From contig CAWEOP010000009.1 in NCBI GenBank assembly GCA_963810755.1, forward strand, positions 992,001 through 1,056,000: a DNA stretch of 64,000 nucleotides, in the 5' to 3' direction. This document shows, piece by piece, positions 16,888-25,789 of this stretch; position 1 is the first letter of the stretch, and each line of letters opens with the position of its first letter. The notes under the pieces are model-generated. The model made no database searches, was not told the DNA's origin, and saw only the letters and a program-made list of their open reading frames with translations. The translations under genes and the position numbers were made by a program. This stretch comes from FEN-1219 sp963810755. GTDB taxonomy: Bacteria; Pseudomonadota; Gammaproteobacteria; Steroidobacterales; Rariloculaceae.

Positions 16888-19107
16888 CTAGAAGTCGAAC
16901 GTGGCGCTCACGACCGCGGACCGTGCGGCCCCGAGCTGCGCGTAATGGTTCTGATAAGGCCGCGCGTAGTAGACCTCGTCGGTGAGGTTCTGAACGTTGA
17001 CCTGCAGATCGATTCTCGAGCCGACTTCGAACGACGCCATCGCATCGTAGCGGGTGTATTCCGGAATCCACACGGTGTTCGCGACGTTGCCGAAGCGTTG
17101 GTCGACATAGGTCGCGCCGCCGCCGATCGTGATCTTGCTCGTCACCGCATAGCTCGTCCAAATGCCCACGCTGTTCTTCGGGGTGTTCGGGAACTCGTGG
17201 CCCTCGTTCGCCGCGACCGGACCGTCGTCGAGGATCTCGCTATCGAGCACGGAGACGCTGCCGAACATCGTCCAGCGGTTCGTGATGTTGCCGCTCACGC
17301 CGAACTCGAAGCCGTCGACACGCTCGTCGCCCACGTTCTGCTGGAGCCCGCCGACCACCGTAGCGCGCGCGTTTTCGGTCTCGGTACGGAAGATCGCGGT
17401 CGTGAGCGACAGGCGGTTGCCCGCGAGCGCCCACTTGGTACCGAGCTCGAGCGTCTGGTCGCGCTCCGGCTCGAGGTCCGCGTTGGTCAGCGCGATATTC
17501 TCGGTGCCGTCGCCGAGCGAGTTGCCGACCGGGCTCGAGGACGTGCCGGTCGACAAGTACACGCTGCCGTTGCTCGCCGGCTTGAACACGGCGCCTACCT
17601 GGTAGTTCCAAAAGTCTGCTTCGTTGCTTAGCACTTGGGGCGTGGTGCCCGTGAAGCCGTTCTGCAGCGTGTCGTAGTCGTCCCAACGCACGCCGAGGTT
17701 CAGCGACCACTTGTCGTTGAAGCCGAGCGTGTCGAACGCATACACGGAGTGTGTGTCGGTGTCCACGCCAGTCGGCGTCGTCGACTGCGTGATCGTGCCC
17801 GTCCACGGATCGTTCGGATTCGGGTTGTCGAGCGTCGTGCAGTTGTACAGCGACGCCGCGCCGACCGCGCCAGGCGCGCTGCACGACGTCGGGAACGCCG
17901 TCACCGCGTTGCCGGCGAACGTCGAGGTCACGACGTACGGACGGTTCAGCATCTCCTCCCGGCTCACCTCGACGCCGAACGAGTAGCTGTGCTCGAGGCT
18001 GGCGGTGCTCGCCTCGCCGCTCAGGTTAGTGAGGTTCGCCTCCGTGGTCGTGTGTGAGTTGCGGCTCTTGCTGCTGCGATACAGGAAACCATTCACGATG
18101 TTGCCGCGGCCGTCGTCGGGGTTCGTGACGATGTAGTCGTTCGTGGTGCGGCCGTAGCGCGTGACATTCGTGAGGGTGAGCTCGTCGCCGAAATCATGCG
18201 AGAACTGGAACGTGCGGACATCGGCTCCGCTCCGTTGGAAGTCTCGGTTCAACAGACCGTAGAAGTTCTCGGTGTCCACGTCGACAGGCTCGCCCGCCGG
18301 CGCGTTATTGGCGGCGTTCCGCGAATACGGAATGCTGTAGTCCGGAATGTCGTCCGTCTCGTAGCGGTAGAGGTCGAGGTTGAATCTCGTGTCTTCGCCG
18401 ATGCCGAACGCGAGCGACGGCGCGATGCCCCAGTGCGAGTTCGAGACGCTGTCGCGCCCCGGCACGTCGTAGTCCTGCGCGAGCAGGTTCAACCGAAAAC
18501 CGACGCTGTCGCCGAACAGATAGTTCGCATCGAGCGCCGCGCGACCATAGCTGTCCGTGCCGGCACCGAGGCTCGCATTTACGAACTGCTCGTCGCGCGG
18601 CTTCTTCGTGACGAGGTTTACCGAGCCGCCGGTAGAGCCGCGGCCGGTGTATGTCGAGCCCGGTCCCTTGATGACCTCGATCTGCTCCAGAGCGAAGACG
18701 TCGCGCGTCTGCGAGCCCGCGTCGCGCACGCCGTCGATGAATACGTCGGACCCAGCGTCGAAGCCGCGGATCTTCAGGTTGTCGCCAGCCGGTTGCCCGC
18801 CCTCGCCTGCGTTGAACGTGATGCCGGGCACGGTGCGCAGCGCGTCGACGAGCGACGTCGAGCCGGTCTCGGCGATCAGCGCCTGCGAAATCACCGTGAC
18901 GGATTTCGGCGTATCGATGAGCGGCGCCGTGAACTTGCTCGAAGTCGGTTCGGGCAGCGACGCCGCACCAGTGACGACGACGTCGGCCTGCGGGCCGCCC
19001 TGCTGCGCGAAGGCGGCCGTCGAAGTGAGTGCGAGGGCGACGGCGCTCGCGACCAAACCGCGGGTTGGCAACTCGAGCGGGTAGCTCGGTTTTTTCGATC
19101 GAGACAT
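16888..19107 (-). CDS. TonB-dependent siderophore receptor (Fiu-like)
   Basis: 739 residues with signal peptide to about residue 35 (STAAFAQ). Plug domain about 50-190: LIDTPKSVTVISQALIAETGSTSLVDALRTVPGITFNAGEGGQPAGDNLKIRGFDAGSDVFIDGVRD, then EQIEVIKGPGSTYTGRGSTGGSVNLVTKKP, closely resembling catecholate receptors such as Fiu. A 22-strand barrel follows and ends with the expected C-terminal Phe (SATFDF). It imports a ferric siderophore using TonB-ExbBD energy. A Fur-box-like region lies about 35 nt upstream of the start. No siderophore biosynthesis genes are nearby, so it probably uses xenosiderophores or degraded catechols. Confidence 0.93.
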   Translation of the reverse strand: MSRSKKPSYPLELPTRGLVASAVALALTSTAAFAQQGGPQADVVVTGAASLPEPTSSKFTAPLIDTPKSVTVISQALIAETGSTSLVDALRTVPGITFNAGEGGQPAGDNLKIRGFDAGSDVFIDGVRDAGSQTRDVFALEQIEVIKGPGSTYTGRGSTGGSVNLVTKKPRDEQFVNASLGAGTDSYGRAALDANYLFGDSVGFRLNLLAQDYDVPGRDSVSNSHWGIAPSLAFGIGEDTRFNLDLYRYETDDIPDYSIPYSRNAANNAPAGEPVDVDTENFYGLLNRDFQRSGADVRTFQFSHDFGDELTLTNVTRYGRTTNDYIVTNPDDGRGNIVNGFLYRSSKSRNSHTTTEANLTNLSGEASTASLEHSYSFGVEVSREEMLNRPYVVTSTFAGNAVTAFPTSCSAPGAVGAASLYNCTTLDNPNPNDPWTGTITQSTTPTGVDTDTHSVYAFDTLGFNDKWSLNLGVRWDDYDTLQNGFTGTTPQVLSNEADFWNYQVGAVFKPASNGSVYLSTGTSSSPVGNSLGDGTENIALTNADLEPERDQTLELGTKWALAGNRLSLTTAIFRTETENARATVVGGLQQNVGDERVDGFEFGVSGNITNRWTMFGSVSVLDSEILDDGPVAANEGHEFPNTPKNSVGIWTSYAVTSKITIGGGATYVDQRFGNVANTVWIPEYTRYDAMASFEVGSRIDLQVNVQNLTDEVYYARPYQNHYAQLGAARSAVVSATFDF

Positions 19108-19141
19108 CGACTGACTTCCCGAATCCCAATAGACCGACGCG

Positions 19142-19182
19142 AATGATAATGACTCTCATCTATGAACGCAATGAGAACGATT
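19142..19182 (-). promoter_or_regulatory. Fur-box-like elements upstream of siderophore receptor
   Basis: Two imperfect dyads: 19142-19160 (AATGATAATGACTCTCATC) and 19170-19182 (AATGAGAACGATT, which reads AATCGTTCTCATT on the receptor's strand). Both resemble the Fur consensus of adjacent AATGA/TCATT hexamers. The first lies 35 nt upstream of the receptor start. Their AT-rich character stands out in the GC-rich context. Binding is inferred. Confidence 0.6.
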
Positions 19183-19307
19183 CGCGTTAATGCGTGCGGG
19201 CGTTATGGCGGGCCGTTTGAGCGGCCGAATGCCGAGGCGAGGCGCAAAGGCGCCCGCTCGAAACGAGATTATGGAAAGCTCGCGGCCGCGTCGGCCGCGC
19301 GTCGAAG

Positions 19308-20348
19308 TCAGCGCGCGGCGGCGCGCGTCACGTCTTGGGCACGGTCGGACATCCCGTCCTCCCAACTGCTCCACCCGGAGTTCATGCCGTATGGCACGCG
19401 GTCGAGCACGGCTTCGATCTGCCGCAGCTTGCCGTCCTCGACGCGGAACATCTCCGCGATGTACCACGTCCACGGCTGCGCGGGCCCGGCCGTGACCTTG
19501 CGTCCGCTCGCCGCCGTGAAATTGCGGGTCTCGCCCGCGGAGTGATCGAAGAACACGAAGCTGAAGACGAGACCGCGCTCCTGATCGACGGCCACGTACC
19601 GCCGATCGCGGATGCGCGTGACGAAGTGCAGCAATCCCGATTTGAACTGCTCGAGGCAGCTCCACTCGGCCGAGTAGTTCGAAGCCGTGGCCGGATCGGG
19701 TCGAGTCTGACCCGCGGCCGTGGGCCGGTTCGTCGTCTGCATGCCGTTCTCGATCCGGTTGCAGTCCGGTGCGAACGGATAGTCGCCTTTACCGTCGTTC
19801 TGCTGCATGCCGGTGAAATACATGTTCGCCGTGCGAATCAAATCCGCGCGCGACATGCGCTGGCTCGCCGGGATCGTCTGCGTGAACAGCGGATGGGGCG
19901 AGCCAAGCGCGGCGACGCGATTGGCCGCATCCATGTTGCGCACGACTTCTTGCTCGATCTCGGTGATCTGGTTACCTGCGATGCGGAGGCGCAACGCGAT
20001 CAACGCGGGCGTGCCCTTCGCGGGATCCGAGTTCTCTTCGTCGAGCGTGCCGATGAACGCGACTTGCCCCGCGTCCACATCGCTGACGAACAGTCGATAA
20101 GTCCCCTTGGCCTTCATGCTATGCCACAGACCATCCCCGATCGTCAGCCGCTGTCCGTTTTCCGTGAAGCGCACGTTCGCAGCGAGCGGCACGGCCTGCG
20201 AATCGTGCTTCACGAGAGCATCCAGGTAGCGGTCGACGAAGCCCTCGAGACATTGGCGATCACACGCACTCGCTTGTGCGGACGCGGACTCGCTGGTGCA
20301 GACGCCGATCAACAGACCAGCCGCGACAATACCGATGAGCGTCTTCAT
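19308..20348 (-). CDS. Exported protein of unknown function, NTF2-like
   Basis: 346 residues with signal peptide ending SASA. The mature protein looks like two joined NTF2/SnoaL-type halves: CLEGFVDRYLDALVKHDSQAVPLAANVRFTENGQRL in the first, and LIRTANMYFTGMQQNDGKGDYPFAPDCNRIENG in the second, which also includes YVAVDQERGLVFSFVFFDH and a C-terminal TWYIAEMFRVEDGKLRQIEAV strand typical of SnoaL-like proteins. Function unknown; catalytic residues were not identified. It is separated by about 200 nt from the receptor and is probably not in its operon. Confidence 0.65.
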   Translation of the reverse strand: MKTLIGIVAAGLLIGVCTSESASAQASACDRQCLEGFVDRYLDALVKHDSQAVPLAANVRFTENGQRLTIGDGLWHSMKAKGTYRLFVSDVDAGQVAFIGTLDEENSDPAKGTPALIALRLRIAGNQITEIEQEVVRNMDAANRVAALGSPHPLFTQTIPASQRMSRADLIRTANMYFTGMQQNDGKGDYPFAPDCNRIENGMQTTNRPTAAGQTRPDPATASNYSAEWSCLEQFKSGLLHFVTRIRDRRYVAVDQERGLVFSFVFFDHSAGETRNFTAASGRKVTAGPAQPWTWYIAEMFRVEDGKLRQIEAVLDRVPYGMNSGWSSWEDGMSDRAQDVTRAAAR

Positions 20349-20447
20349 TGCACTGTTTCCCCCGAAGAAACGAGCGGGCCGCGCACGGCGGAACGTGGGG
20401 GTATGGTAATCGAACGGTCGACATCGCGCCCTAAGAGGCGCGGCTCG

Positions 20448-21356
20448 TCAGACGCCGAACGCGAGCATCAGCAAACGGATGTCGACGTCGCCGGCGCGGA
20501 TCAGCCAATTGAACGTGGCCTTGTCCATCGCAAGCGACCCGAGACTCGGCACCTTGTCGAAGAACTGTTCGTCGTTGACGGCTTCCTCGGTGTGCTCCGC
20601 GAGGTAGTTCGCGACAGCCACGATCTCCGTCATCGTCGGCGGCTCCGGAGCCTCGAGCTTGCAGCTCTGATGCTCGCCCACGGCGACGGCCAGGTCGGCC
20701 GGCAGCTGCCAGAGCTCGATCACGGCGCGGCCGAGACGCGGGTGCCACGACGCGAGCACGGCCTGGAACGCGTTCTCGGAGGCGAGCACGTCGAGCTTGT
20801 CCTTGGCGCGCATCAATATGTAGAGCTTGCCGACCTCGTGCAACAAGCCCGCGAGGAACGCCTCGTCGGGATTCAGCTTGGTGCGAACGCGCGCGATCAT
20901 GTGCGCGAGCGCGGCGACGTGCACGCTGTGCTGCCAAATCTGCGTGAGATAGCTGCGCAACTGCTCGCTGCCGTAGCCGATGAACACTTGCTGGGCTGCG
21001 AACGACAAAGCGACGTTGCGGACCATCCGATGACCGAGCTGCGAGACCGCCGAATGCACGCTCGTGATCGGCTTGTTGCCGCGGTAGAACAACGCACTGT
21101 TCGATGTCTTGAGTATCCGCGCCGCGAGCGCGGGATCGGATCCGATGAGACGCGAGATCTCCGTGACCGAGACGTTCTCGTCCGCTAGCGCCTTGCGGAT
21201 CTTCAGCGCCACTTCGGGCAGCGACGGCAGCTCGAGGCTCTTTTCCGCGAGCGAGCGATCGAGCTCTTCGACCAAGCCGGCACAGAGCGCGCGGGCTTCG
21301 GTGTATTCCGTACCGAGGATGATGGTCGTGTCCGCTGTGCTGGCTGCCTGCTTCAT
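20448..21356 (-). CDS. HDOD domain protein
   Basis: 302 residues from ATG 21356. The HDOD core is LPSLPEVALKIRKALADENVSVTEISRLIGSDPALAARILKTSNSALF, LGHRMVRNVALSFAAQQVF, AFLAGLLHEVGKLYILMRA. In the last motif the usual HD pair reads HE (LLHEVG), as is common in this non-hydrolytic HD relative. No other output domain is present, which makes it a single-domain signalling or adapter protein in the cytosol, as in motility or c-di-GMP related regulation. The paralogue at 59237 has the same design. Confidence 0.85.
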   Translation of the reverse strand: MKQAASTADTTIILGTEYTEARALCAGLVEELDRSLAEKSLELPSLPEVALKIRKALADENVSVTEISRLIGSDPALAARILKTSNSALFYRGNKPITSVHSAVSQLGHRMVRNVALSFAAQQVFIGYGSEQLRSYLTQIWQHSVHVAALAHMIARVRTKLNPDEAFLAGLLHEVGKLYILMRAKDKLDVLASENAFQAVLASWHPRLGRAVIELWQLPADLAVAVGEHQSCKLEAPEPPTMTEIVAVANYLAEHTEEAVNDEQFFDKVPSLGSLAMDKATFNWLIRAGDVDIRLLMLAFGV

Positions 21357-21374
21357 ACGGCTCCCCTTCCCCTG

Positions 21375-21394
21375 GCCGGCGCGCGCGCGCCGGC
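21375..21394. promoter_or_regulatory. 20-bp GC palindrome in HDOD leader
   Basis: GCCGGCGCGCG and its complement form a perfect 20-bp palindrome of alternating GC, 19 nt upstream of the HDOD start and 140 nt after the stop of the MBL gene on the same strand. It could be a terminator stem for the latter or a leader structure. Low-complexity GC sequence makes chance more likely. Confidence 0.35.
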
Positions 21395-21532
21395 GTAGGC
21401 CGCGGTGCGGCCCCGAACGGGTTATCGGCAGGAAACTGCGCTTCCTTAGCGCCGGGACGCGCCAAGTGTGCGGCGGGTCAAGCCGGCCGCCGCCCTACTG
21501 TCATAAGCCGGACTTCGCCCTACCGTCGTCGC

Positions 21533-22534
21533 TCACTTCGCCGTCAGGATCTGGTACATACCCGTGACGTTGTCGGCGCGCCATTGCTGGTAAAACTCCC
21601 AGTCTTTGTACTTGTCCATCGTCACGCTCTGCTTCAGCTGATCGAGAGTACGGCCCGCCGCGATACCGGCGGCAACGGCAGTGCGCAGCTCCTCGCGATA
21701 TTGGCGATGCGCCACGAGCGACGCGCGCGCACCCACGTGGCCGTGGCCCGGAACGAAATGCTCCCACTTCAGCGCCTCGATCTGCTTGATCTGATCGATC
21801 TCGCCGGTCAGCGTTCCGAACGGGAGGCGGTCGACGAGCGCGAAGTCCACGACGAAGACGGAGTCATCGTCCGGGAACAGCATGATGCTGTTGTCGTCCG
21901 CGTGCTCGATCGGCAGGTAGATCATCTCGACGTGCTTACCGCCTAGCGTGATCGTGGTGCGCTTGGAATACGTGACGTCGGGCGCGCGCACTTCGCTCAA
22001 TGGGCCGCGCGTGACCTCGGCGCCGCTGAGCGCTCCGTCCTTGTTCGCGTCGTGCAACGCAAAGAGCGACTGGAGCTGACCCTTGGCTTCGGTCTGCTCG
22101 ATCTTGCCGTTCTTGTTCGCGTCCAGTGCCGCAGCGCTTTCCGGCAGCGGCGTGTTGGCCGGAGGCAGGCCGAGGTAGCGCGGGGTGTTCTCGTGCGCAA
22201 CGACCTTCGCCGTGTCGGCGAACACTTCGGCACCCGACGCGTGGTCGTAGTCCTTGTGGCTGTAGAGCACGTAGCGCACGGGCACGTTGAAGCGCTTCGC
22301 AAGCTCGCCTTTGAGCCACGTCGAGAAGTCGCGGCTGATCGGATCGGCGACGACGATACCGTCCGGCGTGACCATGAACACTGACAGGTGCAGATCGTTG
22401 TCGCGCGCCCAGTAGACGTCGCCGTTCAACTTCTGGATCTCGCGCGGCGAATTGGGCGGCTGCCCGAGCGCCGTCGCGGCGACGCAGAGCCCGCACACGG
22501 CGGCGAAAGAGCTGATGAGACGCTGAATCGACAT
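21533..22534 (-). CDS. MBL-fold protein with inserted EF-hand pair
   Basis: 333 residues with signal peptide ending ALGQ. N-terminal MBL half: WARDNDLHLSVFMVTPDGIVVADPIS, then VLYSHKDYDHASG (residues 90-101), in which the HxHxDH zinc motif reads H93-K-D95-Y-D97-H98. Residues about 138-173 insert two Ca2+-binding EF-hand loops, DANKNGKIEQTE and DANKDGALSGAE. The MBL fold then resumes: IEHADDNS (His211), VFVVDFALVDRLP (Asp230) and VPGHGHVG. It is probably a periplasmic hydrolase whose activity depends on Ca2+ as well as Zn2+. Homologues sit in quinoprotein-rich genomes. Confidence 0.85.
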   Translation of the reverse strand: MSIQRLISSFAAVCGLCVAATALGQPPNSPREIQKLNGDVYWARDNDLHLSVFMVTPDGIVVADPISRDFSTWLKGELAKRFNVPVRYVLYSHKDYDHASGAEVFADTAKVVAHENTPRYLGLPPANTPLPESAAALDANKNGKIEQTEAKGQLQSLFALHDANKDGALSGAEVTRGPLSEVRAPDVTYSKRTTITLGGKHVEMIYLPIEHADDNSIMLFPDDDSVFVVDFALVDRLPFGTLTGEIDQIKQIEALKWEHFVPGHGHVGARASLVAHRQYREELRTAVAAGIAAGRTLDQLKQSVTMDKYKDWEFYQQWRADNVTGMYQILTAK

Positions 22535-22590
22535 GGTTCCCCCTCAGTTCGAATTAGAGACGGCGCTCCCGCCCTGCGAACAGCGCGCCA

Positions 22591-23337
22591 CTACGCGCCG
22601 CCGAAGCCGACGCTCCCCGCGAGCGGGAGTTTCAACGCAAGCTGCAGCGGATCGACGCCGAACGTGAGGCCGAGCACATTGACCTCGACACCCTCTTCGA
22701 CGCCGGCGAGCACGCCGAGCACTCCGAAAACGCTGATCTGCACGCCGGTGCCGCTCGGCGTCTTGGCGAACAACGCCGTGCCGAGGTAGTCCTTACCGAT
22801 CGCAGTCGCCGGCAAGTCGACGCGCAGCTCCGGTACGTCGCGCAGCACGAATGCGGTGAACGTGTTGGAGTTCGGCCCCGGCCATACCCGATACGTGTTC
22901 GCATATGGGTAGTCCGCTGCGGCACGCTCGATACGTGCGATCAGCGGCGCGGCGGCGTCGCCCCGCAACTCGGAGAGCAGCTCGGGCGCAGCGCCGAACC
23001 AGCGCGAGTCAGGTGCGCGGTTCGTCACCATCACCGCGGTACCGTTGCGCCGTAACCGCCAGCCGTTCACCTCGTACACCGTGAACTCGGCTGCGTCGCG
23101 CGGCTTCGCCGCGATCCACGTGTGCACGCCGAAGTAGCCACGCCAACGAACGGTGCGCGCGGCGTATACCTGCACGACGGGCTCGGGCGTGCTTGCCGGA
23201 TTCGGCGCGAGGCCCACGGGCGCGCGGCTCGTGTTTCGCCAATCGCCGCTGGGCCCCGACTCGATTCGGTCGATGTACGCGAGCCCGAACAGGACCAGCG
23301 GGGTCAACAGAAGCCAATGGGCGCTCGGCCGTCGCAT
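22591..23337 (-). CDS. DUF3750 domain protein
   Basis: 248 residues if begun at ATG 23337, which has AAGG 8 nt upstream; ATG 23364 in the same frame is the alternative. An N-terminal membrane anchor (HWLLLTPLVLFGLAYIDRI) is followed by the DUF3750 body: VYAARTVRWRGYFGVHTWIAAKP, YEVNGW, LIARIERAAADYPYANTYRVWPGPNSNTFTAFVLRDVPEL, DYLG. The family is of unknown function; the conserved HTW, YRVWPGPNSNTF residues could form a hydrolase-like site. It may be the last gene of a transcript with the winged-helix gene at 23411. Confidence 0.8.
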   Translation of the reverse strand: MRRPSAHWLLLTPLVLFGLAYIDRIESGPSGDWRNTSRAPVGLAPNPASTPEPVVQVYAARTVRWRGYFGVHTWIAAKPRDAAEFTVYEVNGWRLRRNGTAVMVTNRAPDSRWFGAAPELLSELRGDAAAPLIARIERAAADYPYANTYRVWPGPNSNTFTAFVLRDVPELRVDLPATAIGKDYLGTALFAKTPSGTGVQISVFGVLGVLAGVEEGVEVNVLGLTFGVDPLQLALKLPLAGSVGFGGA

Positions 23338-23410
23338 CCGCGCCACCTTAGACCGGGGGCTCATGGTCGAGCAAGCGCCGTGAGCGGCGCCGGCACGGAC
23401 CAACGCGCCG

Positions 23411-23845
23411 CTAGTTGGTCTTGTCTTTCTTGAGCTTGAAAACCGAGCTGCCGTAGTAGTCGATCATCGCCTTCTCGAGCGCGCGAATCTGCGGCGCCGA
23501 GCGCTTGAATGCTTCGAGGTCGAGCTCGATGTGCTTACGCCGCCGGTCCTTACTGTCGGGCACGAGCTTCAAAACGCCGCCGGGCTGCGCCTCGGACGTC
23601 AGCGAGTACACGATGCGCGACACCGACGTGTACGGAATTCCGAGCTTGCTCGACAGCGACTTCATCGAGTGCGGCCGTCCGTCGAGATTCGAGTCGATCA
23701 CTTCGAGCGCGATCAGCACCTCGGCGATCGTGCCGTGACGGCCGGTCTTGTAGATGGCGGTGAGCAACGCGATGGCCGCTTTGCGTGCACCGTGCGAATC
23801 GAATCGTTCTTTGGGCGTAGAGCTTTGCCGCGGCTGCTGAATCAT
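23411..23845 (-). CDS. Winged-helix (MarR-like) transcriptional regulator
   Basis: 144 residues from ATG 23845. Residues about 15-105 form a small winged helix: KAAIALLTAIYKTGRHGTIAEVLIALEVIDSNLDGRPHSMKSLSSKLGIPYTSVSRIVYSLTSE, with SLSSKLGIPYTSVSRIVYSL as the recognition helix, followed by the wing LKLVPDSKDRRRKHIELD. The pattern SKDRRRK is that of MarR-family wings. The frame is open to 23935, but no ribosome-binding site supports a longer start. Located between the TpsB gene and DUF3750 on the same strand, it may regulate them. Confidence 0.72.
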   Translation of the reverse strand: MIQQPRQSSTPKERFDSHGARKAAIALLTAIYKTGRHGTIAEVLIALEVIDSNLDGRPHSMKSLSSKLGIPYTSVSRIVYSLTSEAQPGGVLKLVPDSKDRRRKHIELDLEAFKRSAPQIRALEKAMIDYYGSSVFKLKKDKTN

Positions 23846-24062
23846 CGAGACGTTTTCCCTTCCCACTGTGACTTTCCCTCGGGCAAGAATTTGTGATCGG
23901 CGAATCATAGACGTCGCTCGCACTCGCACCAACACCGCACGGTTCGGTACGGAACTCGAATGGCAGCGACTCCGAGATCGTCTCGAAGGCGTTCACGGGT
24001 ATGTTATGCGGCAGTACTATCCGTACCGGGAAGTGCGCGCAAGGGACGTCGCTGACGCGACG

Positions 24063-25652
24063 CTAAAGAGAGATCGCGATTTCCGCGAACAGCCTGAGAT
24101 CCTTGCGACCCTCGACATCCGCGTGGGTGAGCGGTTTGGCGAGCTCGAGCGTGCCCGAGAACCGATCGCCCTGCGCAGCGAACCCGAAACCGGCCGTTGC
24201 GGCTGACTCGCGGCCTGGTACGTCGTGCTTCCAGGCGGCGCCGACATCGTAGAACGTGTACAGCGACGCGCCGCCGAGCGATGCGGGTGCATTGCGCAAC
24301 CGGCTCCGGCCTTCTACCCTCGCGCCGAGCCCCTGATCGCCTGCGATCTCCGCGACCTCGAAACCACGACCGAGCCGGTCGCCGCCGATTTTGAAGCGCT
24401 CGCCGTACGGCAGGACATACGCGGTCTGCTGGCCTAGCACATCGACCCGTGCGGACCAACGTTCACCGAACCGCGTGAGCCGCGTGAAGCTCAGTCGAGC
24501 GAGCGCGAAGTCCGCTCGCCGCGGATCGTCGACGAGATCGGCGGCGGCGAGCCCGCTGCCAAAGCCGTCGAGACCTTTGACCAGATCGATCGAGCTCGCG
24601 TATTGCACTGCCGTGCTGCTGTGCCAGTTCCAATTCGCACCCACCTTGAGCATCCGCAGGCGTTCGTCGCGCAAGCGCTCGCCCGATCGCAAGATCTCCA
24701 GGTCGTCGAAATCGAGCCCCGCCGACAAATTCAGCGTCGCGCGTCCGAACTTCGGAATCGGACGCGCGAACCCCGCGGTCACGCGATCGCGCAAGTAGAA
24801 GTCGTCGAGATCGACGATGGGCTCGTTGGGATCCGAGCGCGATCTAAAGCCCGAGAACGCCATACGGCCGCCGACCGTGCCCACCCCCACGTTCGCGAGC
24901 AAGCCAAGCCCGTGATATTCGGCATAGTCCGTCGCGGCCCCGAACAGCACACCGAGATTCGTCTCGCCGCCCAGCAACCCATTCGCGACGACCTGTCCGA
25001 GAACGAAGTTCGGCCCGGCCTCATCGGTACCGCGATTGCTGATCCGCACGGAGCCGCTGACCGGCTCGAAGTCCGTGTCGACCTCGAGCCGGTACACGTT
25101 TGGTCCGGCGTCGTCATGCGCCGTGGTCGCCGACAAGGTCAAGCCCGGCAGCGCGCGCATCTGCTGGAGCGTCGTGAGCACGCCCGCTTGCGAGACCGGT
25201 CCGTCAGTGCGTAGCTGCGAACCGAGGGACTCGAGCCGCGCGAGATGCGGTCCCGGATTGCCGCTGATTCTGACCTCGGAGATTCGCGGCTCGAGAACGT
25301 CGACCCGCAGCACACCAATCTGGAGCAAGCCGTCGTCGACTTTTACCTGCGGGCGTGAGTAGCCGTCGCGTTCGTACTTAGCCGCGAGCGCCGCCACGAT
25401 CGCGCGCGCACCGTCCTGAGTGATGGGCTCGCCGAGCTGCTCGCGATAGACCTCGTAAAGCGCCGGCGCGTCGTAGACGCTCGAGCCGCGAATCACGACC
25501 GAGACAAGATCGGGCGCCGCCGCGACCGCGGGCGCCGTGATTAATTCAAGTAGGGCAGTGATTATGCCAAGCAGTGCTGCGGCGGCGAGGCGGTGCGATC
25601 TTAAATCGCGGCGGTGCAAGCATTCGACACAACGCACCACGTGCTCGAGCAT
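24063..25652 (-). CDS. TpsB-type outer-membrane transporter (ShlB/FhaC/HecB family)
   Basis: 529 residues from ATG 25652; a TTG at 25673 would add seven. Signal peptide to about residue 45 (TAPAVAA). POTRA_2-like region: ALYEVYREQLGEPITQDGARAIVAALAAKYERDGYSRPQVKVDDGLLQIGVLRV, then EPRISEVRISGNPG. The C-terminal ShlB barrel includes NYR-like DYAEYHGLGLLANVGVGTVGGRMAFSGF and KIGGDRLGRGFEVAEIAGDQGLGARVEGRSRL, the RGF/KIGG signature of this class. It would export a partner protein across the outer membrane. No haemagglutinin-type passenger is next to it; the divergent FecR-repeat protein at 25790 is the obvious candidate. Confidence 0.85.
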   Translation of the reverse strand: MLEHVVRCVECLHRRDLRSHRLAAAALLGIITALLELITAPAVAAAPDLVSVVIRGSSVYDAPALYEVYREQLGEPITQDGARAIVAALAAKYERDGYSRPQVKVDDGLLQIGVLRVDVLEPRISEVRISGNPGPHLARLESLGSQLRTDGPVSQAGVLTTLQQMRALPGLTLSATTAHDDAGPNVYRLEVDTDFEPVSGSVRISNRGTDEAGPNFVLGQVVANGLLGGETNLGVLFGAATDYAEYHGLGLLANVGVGTVGGRMAFSGFRSRSDPNEPIVDLDDFYLRDRVTAGFARPIPKFGRATLNLSAGLDFDDLEILRSGERLRDERLRMLKVGANWNWHSSTAVQYASSIDLVKGLDGFGSGLAAADLVDDPRRADFALARLSFTRLTRFGERWSARVDVLGQQTAYVLPYGERFKIGGDRLGRGFEVAEIAGDQGLGARVEGRSRLRNAPASLGGASLYTFYDVGAAWKHDVPGRESAATAGFGFAAQGDRFSGTLELAKPLTHADVEGRKDLRLFAEIAISL

Positions 25653-25789
25653 CACGCGCAATAAGTTCGACAACGGGAAGGACGCGCATTATGAACAACG
25701 TTCTTCGACGTTGCCGTGATGACCCTCACATCGTTGCCGCACGGTCCTCTTTATGATTGTCGCGACCTGACGACACGGAGGTCTCAGAC

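Noticed and set aside
19335..21188. 617-codon plus-strand frame over the NTF2-like and HDOD genes
   Set aside because: Both minus-strand products have recognisable domains; the plus-strand translation is basic and without motifs.
21375..21394. Regulatory palindrome in the HDOD leader as a novel site
   Set aside because: Simple alternating GC run in a GC-rich genome; listed with low confidence only.
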